Assembly (NCBI GenBank): GCA_025934635.1
Contig: JAICWX010000299.1
Coordinates: 1 to 10,519 of the forward strand
DNA: 10,519 nt
Source: Streptosporangiaceae bacterium
GTDB taxonomy: Bacteria; Actinomycetota; Actinomycetes; Streptosporangiales; Streptosporangiaceae
Direction: 5' to 3'
Positions 5,301 through 10,519 of this stretch are shown here, one piece after another; position 1 is the first letter of the stretch, and every line of letters starts with the position of its first letter. The notes under the pieces are model-generated. The model made no database searches, had not been told where the DNA came from, and worked only from the letters and a program-made list of their open reading frames with translations. A program made the position numbers and the translations under genes.

Positions 5301-6665
5301 ATGCGCCAGACACTCCACGGCGCCCGGCAGGTACTGCGCCGCCCGGCGTTCCGCCGGTTCTGGCTCGGGATGATGATCTCGCGCGCCGGCGACGCCTTCA
5401 CCCTGGTCGCGCTGTCCTGGGTCGTCCTGGGCATCGCCGGGCCGGTCCAGCTGGGCGTGGTCCTGATGTGCTTCGGGCTGCCGCGCATCGTCAGCGGGCC
5501 GGTGGCCGGGCGCCTGCTGGACGGGGCCCGGCCGCGCCTGCTGCTGGTCGCCGACAACGCGGCCCGCGGCCTGCTGATCGCGGCCGTCCCCGTCCTGCTC
5601 TGGCAGCACCGCCTGGTCGTGGCCGACTTGTACGGGATCGCAGCGGTCAGCGCGCTGCTGTCGGCGGTGACCGAGGTGGCCGAGTCGGCGCTGGTACCGC
5701 GCCTGGTGGACGACGAACAGCTCGACGCGGCCAGCTCGCTGCTCTCGGCCAACGTGGAACTGGCCGATATCATCGGCCCGGCCGTGGCCGGCCTGATCGT
5801 CGCCACCGTCGGCGCGCCGCTCGCCCTGCTCCTGGACGCAGGCAGCTTCGCGGTCATGACCGCTACCTGCATGAGCCTGCCCTCGTTCCGCCCGCCGGCC
5901 GAGCCGCTGCCGGCCGAGCCGCTGCCGGCCGAGCCGCTGCCGGCCGAGCCGCTGCCGGCCGTGACAGGACAAGCCGAGCCAGGACAGGCCCCGCCCGTAT
6001 CCGGGCGCGCCTGGATGGGCCCGGGCATCCTGCTGCGGTTTCCCGCCGTGCTCGTGATCACCGCCTGCGGGTTCGGCATGCTCGTCCTCGACGGGGTGGC
6101 CACCGTGCTCTACCCGGTGTACGCCCGGACGTTCCTGCACACCGGCTCCGCCGGGTACGGCGTGCTGGTGTCGGCCGCCGGGGCCGGGGCGCTGCTCGGC
6201 GTGCTGGCCGGACCGGCCCTGTCCGGCCGCCTGCCGCCGTCCCGGCGGCTCGCCGTCGTCATCGCCGCCGGGGCGCCGTGGTTCGGGTTGCTGTGCCTCG
6301 CGCCCGGCCTGGCCGTCGCGGGCGTCCTGCTCGGCCTGGCCACCTTCGCCTGGGGCCCGTACTACGTCTTCGCGCGCACGCTGATGCAGCGGCTCGTTCC
6401 CCGCGAGGTCCTCAGCCGCGTGGCCGGCGCGCGCATGACGATCACCTCGCTCGGGTTCCCGCTGGGCAGCGCGATCGGCGGGGTGCTGGCCGGCGGGATC
6501 GGCGTGCCCGGCACCGTCGTGGCCATCGCCTGCTCGTACCTGGCCCTGGGGCTGCTGCCGCTGCTGGCGCCCGCGCTCCGCCCGCTCGGCGGCGCCGCGT
6601 GGCCCCCGGCCTGCCCGGGACATCGAAGACATAGAGTCGACGATCATGGACTTCGCCCACGGTAA
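5301..6665 (+). CDS. Major facilitator superfamily transporter (MFS_3 / EntS-like exporter)
   Basis: The 454-residue membrane protein shows two bundles of about six hydrophobic segments each. It opens with RRPAFRRFWLGMMISRAGDAF (residues 13-33), typical of the EntS/MFS_3 drug- and siderophore-exporter group. A motif-A-like loop GRLLDGARPR (70-79) follows helix 2. ALVPRLVDDEQLDAASSLLSANVELADIIGPAVAG is also characteristic of this subgroup. The central cytoplasmic loop between helices 6 and 7 carries PAEPL repeated four times (199-218). The substrate is unknown. ATG 5301 is fixed by GGGGAGG 7 bases upstream. The last 20 bases overlap the start of the HAD gene, so the two are probably one operon; the C-terminal tail after about residue 430 is polar, basic and likely disordered. 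Confidence 0.92.
   Translation: MRQTLHGARQVLRRPAFRRFWLGMMISRAGDAFTLVALSWVVLGIAGPVQLGVVLMCFGLPRIVSGPVAGRLLDGARPRLLLVADNAARGLLIAAVPVLLWQHRLVVADLYGIAAVSALLSAVTEVAESALVPRLVDDEQLDAASSLLSANVELADIIGPAVAGLIVATVGAPLALLLDAGSFAVMTATCMSLPSFRPPAEPLPAEPLPAEPLPAEPLPAVTGQAEPGQAPPVSGRAWMGPGILLRFPAVLVITACGFGMLVLDGVATVLYPVYARTFLHTGSAGYGVLVSAAGAGALLGVLAGPALSGRLPPSRRLAVVIAAGAPWFGLLCLAPGLAVAGVLLGLATFAWGPYYVFARTLMQRLVPREVLSRVAGARMTITSLGFPLGSAIGGVLAGGIGVPGTVVAIACSYLALGLLPLLAPALRPLGGAAWPPACPGHRRHRVDDHGLRPR
5895..5960 (+). repeat. 15-bp in-frame tandem repeat (4.4 copies) inside the MFS gene
   Basis: CCGGCCGAGCCGCTG is repeated without a mismatch at 5895-5909, 5910-5924, 5925-5939 and 5940-5954, followed by a partial CCGGCC. 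Each unit encodes PAEPL, at residues 199-218. Because the unit is a multiple of three, gain or loss of copies would keep the frame and only change the length of the loop between the two transporter halves. Confidence 0.95.
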
Positions 6666-7278
6666 GGGCCGGCCGGGACCGGTCGGCTTCGACCTGGACA
6701 TGACGCTGATCAACTCGCGTCCGGCCATCCTGGCCTCGTTCGCCGAAGTCGGCCGGGAGACCGGCATCGCCATCGACCTGGCCGCGGTCGACCGGCGCCT
6801 CGGCATCAAGCTGGACGACGAGCTGGCGTACTGGCTGCCGCCCGACCGGATCGACGCGGCGGCCGCCATCTACCGGCGGCACTACCTGCAGCTGGCCGAG
6901 CGGATGACGACGGTGCTGCCCGGCGCGCACGAGGCGCTGGCCGCGGTCCGGGCGGCCGGCCAGCAGGTGATCATCATCACGGCCAAGCACCCGGTGTCGG
7001 TCGGCCCGAGCCTGCGGGCGACCGGGCTGTCCGCCGACGAGCTGTTCACCCTGGTCCACGGGCCGGAGAAGGCGGAGGTGCTGCGGCGCGTGGCGGCGAT
7101 GGCCTACGTCGGCGACACCCCGCCGGACATGGCCGCCGCCGTCGGGGCCGGCGTCCGGGCGGTGGGCGTGACGACCGGCTCCTTCACCGGCGAGGACCTG
7201 ACGCGCGGGGGCGCCGAGGTGGTGCTCGGCTCGCTGGACGGCTTCCCCGACTGGTACCGGTCCGTTGCTGGTGAGTGA
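6646..7278 (+). CDS. HAD-superfamily hydrolase (phosphatase-like, C1 cap)
   Basis: The 210-residue protein has all four HAD motifs. Motif I is GFDLDMTL with nucleophile D16 and acid D18, motif II is IIITAK with T112, motif III is K142 and motif IV is VGDTPPD with D157 and D161. A helical C1 cap lies between about residues 24 and 88 (including YRRHYLQLAERM). It resembles phosphoglycolate-phosphatase-type HAD proteins; the substrate is unknown. Met replaces the usual Gly after D18, which I recall in actinobacterial relatives. The start overlaps the MFS gene by 20 bases with only a weak ribosome site, consistent with coupled translation. Its stop lies in one arm of an inverted repeat shared with the stop of the convergent tnpB, 10 bases away. 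Confidence 0.9.
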   Translation: MDFAHGKGRPGPVGFDLDMTLINSRPAILASFAEVGRETGIAIDLAAVDRRLGIKLDDELAYWLPPDRIDAAAAIYRRHYLQLAERMTTVLPGAHEALAAVRAAGQQVIIITAKHPVSVGPSLRATGLSADELFTLVHGPEKAEVLRRVAAMAYVGDTPPDMAAAVGAGVRAVGVTTGSFTGEDLTRGGAEVVLGSLDGFPDWYRSVAGE

Positions 7279-7291
7279 GCGATAGTGCTCA
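7276..7291. repeat. Inverted repeat containing both convergent stop codons
   Basis: TGAGC (7276-7280) and GCTCA (7287-7291) are perfect reverse complements around GATAGT. The HAD stop TGA occupies 7276-7278 and the tnpB stop (TCA on the plus strand) occupies 7289-7291. This may be a short hairpin near the right end of the TnpB element. It is too short and too GC-poor to be a strong terminator. Confidence 0.6.
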
Positions 7292-7385
7292 TCTCGCCGG
7301 CGCCCCGTCTCGGGGTTGTTTCCCAGCCTGGCGGCTGGTTCCCTTCCGCGCTTCATCGCCACCGGCCGGGCGGGGCCCGGTCTTA
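7279..7385 (-). ncRNA. Candidate TnpB omega-RNA (reRNA) scaffold
   Basis: Reading the minus strand 5' to 3', three perfect hairpins follow one another over the end of tnpB. They are CCGGGC/GCCCGG with a 3-base loop (7380-7366), CCAGCC/GGCTGG with a 4-base loop (7338-7323) and CCCCG/CGGGG with an AGA loop (7315-7303). In IS200/IS605 and related elements the guide RNA of TnpB is made from the 3' end of tnpB and the element's right end, with the guide taken from flanking DNA (established knowledge). Here the guide would lie in the 3' end of the HAD gene, just below about 7279. The 5' limit and the exact right end are not determined. Confidence 0.6.
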
Positions 7386-8683
7386 CGGTCGGCTCGGCGC
7401 TTGACGGCGGCCCTGACTGGGCCGACGGCACTATCACCCGCACAGGGCAGCTCGTAGCGCGCGAGGTTAATCGCGGCATTGTCGTCACGCTGGTGCCCGG
7501 CCCCGCATCCATTGCAGGTCCAGTGCTCAGCCCAGCCGATGTCCTGCACGTGCCCGCAGGCATGGCAGGTCTTCGACGATGGGTACCACCGGTCCGCGAC
7601 GATCAGGCGGGATCCGTACCAGCCGGTCTTGTAGCCGAGCTGGCGGCGGGCCTCGGCCAGGGCGGAGTCGGACAGGCCGCGCCGGCGGGCCCGGGCACCG
7701 GGCAGGCCCTTCTGCCGCAGCATCGCGGCGGCGTCCAGTCCTTCGGCCACGATCTCGCCGTGGGTCTTGGCGAGACGCGTGGTCAGGACGTGGAGGTGGT
7801 GACCGCGGATACCGGCGACCCGGCGGTGCAGCCGGGTGATCTTCTGCTGTGTCTCGGTGTAGCGGCGGGAGCCCCGGGTGCGGCGCGACCGCTCCCGGCA
7901 CAGGTGCCGCAGCTGCCTCAGCGCGGCCTCCAGCGGCCGGGGGTTCGGCACCCGCTCGATCACTTCCCCGTCCGGGCTGGCGACGGTGGCAAGAACCCGC
8001 ACTCCTACGTCCACCCCGACCCGGGACCCGGACCGGGCGGCACGAGGCTGGATGGGGCGCTGGATCAGGACCCGGAACGCCGCTATCAGCCGGGTTCCCT
8101 TGCGGGACACGGTGACGGCGAGGATCCGGGCCCGGTCTTTGACCAGCAGGCGTTGCAGCCGGCGGGTGTTCTCGTGCACCCGTACGGTGCCGATCCGGGG
8201 GAGGGTGACGTGCCGCCGGTCGGGTTCGATCCGGATGGCTCCGGTGGTGAAGGTGACCCGGTCCCGGTCGCGGCCTTTCTTGGCGAACCGGGGGAAACCG
8301 GCCGCCCTGCCTGCCCGTTTCCCGGCGCGGGAGGCCTGCCAGGCCCAGTAGCCGTCGACCGCGCCCTTGATGCCGTCGGCGAAGGCCTCCTTGCTGATGT
8401 GCGGCCACCACACTTCCCCGGTCTGCGCGTCGGTGCACTCGGCGTCCTTGACCTGGTTCCAGCGTTTCCGGAGGCTAGCCAGGCTGGGCTTTTCTGTTTC
8501 CCCGCCGGTGGCGTGGTACCGGTCGAGGTCTTCTTTGAGAGTGCGGACGGCCCAGTTGCGGGCGTACCGGCGGGCCCCGAACTGCCGCCGCAGGCACGCC
8601 GCCTGGGCCGGCGACGGATCCAGCGCGAAGCAGAACGCCTGCACGCTCCACCCGTCAGGAATCGCGAACCTGGCCACCGTCAC
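7289..8683 (-). CDS. tnpB: TnpB, RNA-guided endonuclease (OrfB of IS200/IS605 group)
   Basis: TnpB uses an RNA made from its own 3' end to cut DNA beside a short TAM motif, helping the element persist; it is related to the ancestors of Cas12. The 464-residue protein looks intact. The N-terminal helix region runs ALDPSPAQAACLRRQFGARRYARNWAV (20-46). RuvC-I is RVGVDVGV with D225, RuvC-II is EIVAEGL with E314, and RuvC-III is RDDNAAINL with D400 (D401 is next to it). The zinc ribbon has C373, C376, C390 and C393. The C-terminal 50 residues are basic, low-complexity and overlap the presumed guide-RNA scaffold. GTG 8683 overlaps the upstream stop as GTGA; GTG 8677 has better spacing from GGAGGG and is an alternative. 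The gene is convergent with the HAD gene. Confidence 0.93.
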   Translation of the reverse strand: MTVARFAIPDGWSVQAFCFALDPSPAQAACLRRQFGARRYARNWAVRTLKEDLDRYHATGGETEKPSLASLRKRWNQVKDAECTDAQTGEVWWPHISKEAFADGIKGAVDGYWAWQASRAGKRAGRAAGFPRFAKKGRDRDRVTFTTGAIRIEPDRRHVTLPRIGTVRVHENTRRLQRLLVKDRARILAVTVSRKGTRLIAAFRVLIQRPIQPRAARSGSRVGVDVGVRVLATVASPDGEVIERVPNPRPLEAALRQLRHLCRERSRRTRGSRRYTETQQKITRLHRRVAGIRGHHLHVLTTRLAKTHGEIVAEGLDAAAMLRQKGLPGARARRRGLSDSALAEARRQLGYKTGWYGSRLIVADRWYPSSKTCHACGHVQDIGWAEHWTCNGCGAGHQRDDNAAINLARYELPCAGDSAVGPVRAAVKRRADRKTGPRPAGGDEARKGTSRQAGKQPRDGAPAR

Positions 8684-8973
8684 CCCTCCAGTGCCCGCCG
8701 CAGGAGCCGGTCGGCCCGGTAGCAGGCCGCTTGGTAGGAGGCGTCCCGTTCCCGGCCGATCCGCGCCCGCGCCTGCTCAGGAGTCATTTGGCCGGCCAGC
8801 TGCCGCGCTTCCCGCTCCGACCGGCTGACCTCAGGCGCCCACCGGGCGTCGACCGCGGCAGCCTTGACACGGGCAGGCAAGGCCGTCCTCCACCCGTGCT
8901 GACGCAAGGTCGTGCCGGTGACGCCGAGCTGCCGGGCAGCGCGCTTCAGCTCATGTATCTTCGCCCGTCCCAT
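8680..8973 (-). CDS. Small basic HTH-like protein coupled to tnpB, function unknown
   Basis: I do not recognise this 97-residue protein. Its first third (KIHELKRAARQLGVTGTTLR, residues 5-24, followed by QHGWR) looks like a helix-turn-helix of the kind found in MerR/excisionase-type proteins: a helix, the turn LGVT, then a recognition helix. The remainder is predicted helical and highly charged (SRSEREARQLAGQ, RIGRERDASYQAACYRADRLLRRAL). ATG 8973 is chosen because GGAGGGG ends 5 bases upstream; a longer form from GTG 8994 is possible but has no ribosome site. Its stop overlaps the tnpB start by 4 bases (GTGA), so the two are translated together. The position is where tnpA lies in complete elements, but the sequence lacks the HUH and Tyr motifs of TnpA and is too short for a serine recombinase. 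It could bind element ends, the promoter or TnpB; all of that is inference. Confidence 0.7.
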   Translation of the reverse strand: MGRAKIHELKRAARQLGVTGTTLRQHGWRTALPARVKAAAVDARWAPEVSRSEREARQLAGQMTPEQARARIGRERDASYQAACYRADRLLRRALEG

Positions 8974-9024
8974 CACGTCCCCTCCGGCCATCACGCTGCC
9001 ATCCTGCCCCGGCCCACGGCAGTC

Positions 9025-9050
9025 CAGCGGGCACCGCCCGCGGCCCGCTG
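9025..9050 (-). promoter_or_regulatory. Perfect 8-bp stem-loop ahead of the small HTH-like gene
   Basis: CAGCGGGC (9025-9032) and GCCCGCTG (9043-9050) pair perfectly around a 10-base centre. It lies 51 bases upstream of ATG 8973, in the probable leader of the HTH-like gene and tnpB. It could be an operator, a leader hairpin or a subterminal hairpin of the element. Confidence 0.55.
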
Positions 9051-9104
9051 TCCCGCTAGGCGCAGCCCAGCGGCTTCAGCACCCGGTCCTCGGCCATACA
9101 GACA

Positions 9105-9177
9105 GGCCGGGAACTAGGTGAGTACCCGGCCATCTTGCGGACCAGGCCCGCATCATGCCGGAACCTTTTCTAGGTTC
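9105..9177 (-). repeat. Cluster of three inverted repeats, two mutually exclusive
   Basis: In minus-strand order: GAACCT/AGGTTC with a 5-base centre (9177-9161, perfect); an imperfect 14/15-base dyad pairing 9148-9161 with 9126-9140 (12 matches, one bulge); and GGCCGGG/CCCGGCC (9105-9111 with 9125-9131, perfect, 13-base centre). The second and third share 9126-9131, so only one can form at a time. The cluster may be the element's left end or a leader with two alternative folds. No clear promoter is visible around it. Confidence 0.55.
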
Positions 9178-9643
9178 TGAGTTCGACTCTACTGGCCGAC
9201 TATGACATTCTGCCGGATCTGCGCGCGAGTTCAGCGAGATAGGTGCCCCTGGCCAGAAAGAGTTCTATGTGACTGCCAGGGCCGCTGGTACCGGGAAGGC
9301 ATTTCCTCTCAGCAGGGAGCGGACCCCGCCGCAGCCTCGACCCGCGACCCGCATCGCCGGGCGCCGGCACCAGCCGCCCGCTAGGCGAGCCGGACGACCT
9401 GCCGGCCCACCTCAGCCCTCTGCCCGCACGAGGACACCCGCGCACGCAACCCATACGACCAGGCTGCGGGTCCGGCGGGACACCAGCACCGCGCGCTGGG
9501 TCACCCGGACCGACGGGACCGGCAGCGTTCCCACACCAAACCACACGCGCCCGGTCAGCCAGATTCACCCATCAGCAGACTGGCTAGAACACGTGGACGT
9601 TTACTATTACTCATTAATCCGTAAGTAGTTCACAACCGTCTCG
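9178..9643. other. Gene-free stretch
   Basis: I find no gene here that I can support. The open frames present on both strands have skewed composition (runs of Arg, Pro, Thr, Gly) and no recognisable motifs. It contains a perfect 7-bp inverted repeat CCCTGGC/GCCAGGG (9247-9253 and 9275-9281) around a centre that itself holds AGAA/TTCT, and an AT-rich tail near 9598-9632 just beyond the stop of the metallopeptidase gene. It may be decayed DNA on the flank of the TnpB element. Confidence 0.5.
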
Positions 9644-10234
9644 TCAGGCGCTGTCGGCGACGGCCGTGACCACCGCATAGGGCAGGTACCGCGGGTGCAC
9701 GAGCAGCGCCCGGGCCACCTGGCGGATCCGCGGCCGCAGCGGGGTCAGTGCCTGCTCGCAGTACCGCCACGCCGCCACCTCGTCACCGCCGAAGCGAGCG
9801 GCGATCCCGCTCCGGAACCGGCGCGCGTCACCGCCGTCGGCGCGCCAGGCCGGCAGCCACGCCCGCAGCTCGTCGTCCCCGGCCAGCAGGGACCAGTCCC
9901 GCAGCCGCTCCGCGACCTGGCCCGCCGCGTCGATGACGAACCCCCGGTCGCCGCCGCCCTGGATGGCGTGCACCCGGCCCTGGCTGGCTGAGCCGTGGCG
10001 GATGCTGGCCGAGCTGAAGCGCGCCCCGACCGCCAGCGCGGCGACCGCGTGGCCGGCCTCGTGCCAGGCCGTCCGCACCGCCGCCGTCCGGGCGGGAGCA
10101 TAGCTGGCCGCCGCCCCGAGGTCGTAGCGCTGCCGGATCCAGGCCTGGTGCACGACCGACTCGTCGTCGTAGCGGACCAGCCGGGCCAGCTCGGCCTGGA
10201 CCGCGGCGAGGGTCCTGGCCTCGGCGGGCGTCAC
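9644..10234 (-). CDS. Small stand-alone HEAGH metallopeptidase-like protein (M41-like)
   Basis: The 196-residue protein carries HEAGHAVAALAVGA (58-71). This is a zincin motif with ligands H58 and H62 and catalytic E59, in the form typical of the FtsH peptidase family M41. AAGQVAERL (103-111) and GDDELRAWL (119-127) resemble the later M41 segments (AGxxAEEL and NDLxxA), where D120 or D121 could be the third zinc ligand. There is no AAA+ ATPase domain and no clear transmembrane helix, so unlike FtsH it would be a soluble, ATP-independent protein or an inactive relative. GTG 10234 is the first possible start: an in-frame stop lies at 10253-10255. It has no good ribosome site, and translation may depend on the VOC gene ending 18 bases upstream. 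The substrate is unknown. Confidence 0.75.
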   Translation of the reverse strand: MTPAEARTLAAVQAELARLVRYDDESVVHQAWIRQRYDLGAAASYAPARTAAVRTAWHEAGHAVAALAVGARFSSASIRHGSASQGRVHAIQGGGDRGFVIDAAGQVAERLRDWSLLAGDDELRAWLPAWRADGGDARRFRSGIAARFGGDEVAAWRYCEQALTPLRPRIRQVARALLVHPRYLPYAVVTAVADSA

Positions 10235-10252
10235 CGGTGCGTCACGACGGCG

Positions 10253-10519
10253 TCAGCGGGGCGACAGCACGCAGAACTCGCTGCCTTCCGGGTCGGCCAG
10301 CACGGACCACGGCACGTCACCCTGGCCGATGTCGACCGGCGCCGCACCCGCGTCGGTCAGCGCGCGGACCGCCGCGGCGTGGTCGTCGTCCTGGTAGGGG
10401 GCCAGGTCCAGGTGGATCCGGTTCTTGACGGTCTTGCGGTCCAGCGACGGCAGCAGCTCCAGGTACGGCCCGAGCCCGTCGGGGGACCGCAGCGATATCC
10501 CGGTGTCGGTGGACTTCGC
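10253..10519 (-). CDS. VOC-family (Glyoxalase_6-like) protein, partial
   Basis: This frame is open from the right edge to TGA at 10253-10255 and gives the last 88 residues; the start is outside the window. The second VOC module is clear: NRIHLDLAPYQDDDHAAAVRALTDAGA, with the His candidate metal ligand, then PWSVLADPEGSEFCVLSPR, with Glu at the usual last-ligand region. It is transcribed toward the metallopeptidase-like gene, 18 bases away, and probably cotranscribed. It shares the same layout as the VOC gene near 3.1-3.5 kb (R-hydrophobic-H-x-D, then DPxG and F-C) but is clearly diverged from it. Confidence 0.85.
   Translation of the reverse strand, partial: AKSTDTGISLRSPDGLGPYLELLPSLDRKTVKNRIHLDLAPYQDDDHAAAVRALTDAGAAPVDIGQGDVPWSVLADPEGSEFCVLSPR

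Larger units (their letters stand above)
7276..9177 (-). mobile_element. IS200/IS605-group TnpB element without TnpA (limits approximate)
   Basis: The unit comprises a cluster of inverted repeats (9025-9177), the small HTH-like gene, tnpB and its structured 3' end. It has the layout of an IS605-type element transcribed leftward, but has no Y1 HUH transposase (TnpA) or serine transposase gene. The limits given are the outermost palindromes, not proven ends, and such elements create no target duplication to check. It may be mobilised in trans, immobile, or domesticated. Confidence 0.55.

Noticed and set aside
5895..5960. Tandem repeat as a CRISPR array
   Set aside because: The units are contiguous with no spacers and encode an in-frame peptide repeat.
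5270..6869. Long minus-strand frames opposite the MFS and HAD genes
   Set aside because: Low-complexity Gly/Arg/Gln/Ala composition including mirrored repeats of the 15-bp units; the opposite strand encodes a clear transporter and hydrolase.
7316..8722. Long plus-strand frame opposite tnpB
   Set aside because: Pro/Gly-rich with no domain features; tnpB on the other strand is complete with catalytic residues.
9161..9200. tRNA-like T-loop (GAGTTCGACTC) as an attachment site
   Set aside because: Only a 3-bp stem can form and no anticodon or acceptor arms could be laid out on either strand.
9200..9628. Competing open frames on both strands in the gene-free stretch
   Set aside because: Skewed composition, no ribosome site that fits, no recognisable motif, and frames on opposite strands contradict each other.

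Overview
The window is high-GC DNA with tightly packed genes, frequent GTG starts and overlapping or near-abutting reading frames. Together with an mltG-aroE junction, this points to a chromosomal segment of an actinomycete (Actinomycetota). I cannot name the genus.

Region 1 (1-1038, + strand) is core chromosome: the 3' end of mltG (septum/cell-wall lytic transglycosylase) followed after 3 bases by aroE (shikimate dehydrogenase). Region 2 (1039-3494, +) is an accessory operon. A short spacer carries a degenerate 22-bp tandem repeat and an 11-bp inverted repeat that encloses a TTGACA -35 box. It is followed by an ArsR-type regulator, an SRPBCC/AHSA1 protein, a RibD-C/DHFR-like reductase and a VOC (glyoxalase-fold) protein, all overlapping or separated by 2-5 bases. 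The likely logic is autoregulation of a small-molecule response operon by the ArsR protein.

Region 3 (3508-7278) holds single genes and pairs: a Nudix hydrolase (-), divergent from an SDR oxidoreductase (+); then an MmcQ/YjbR protein (-) with start codons only 31 bases from a divergent MFS exporter (+). The exporter overlaps a HAD hydrolase by 20 bases. The MFS gene carries four in-frame 15-bp repeats (PAEPL) in its central loop.

Region 4 (about 7276-9177, - strand) is the mobile or formerly mobile part: an intact-looking TnpB (RNA-guided nuclease of the IS200/IS605 group, all RuvC acidic residues and the zinc ribbon present). It is translationally coupled (GTGA overlap) to an upstream 97-residue basic protein with a helix-turn-helix-like N-terminus. 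No TnpA transposase is present in the window. Three perfect hairpins at the tnpB 3' end look like an omega-RNA scaffold whose guide would come from the 3' end of the HAD gene. Upstream of the small gene lies a dense cluster of inverted repeats, two of which are mutually exclusive. This unit is the best candidate for something undescribed.

Region 5 (9178-9643) holds no gene I can support. Region 6 (9644-10519, - strand) has a small stand-alone HEAGH metallopeptidase-like protein (M41-like) downstream of a second VOC-family gene that runs off the window edge. No tRNA, rRNA or CRISPR array was seen.
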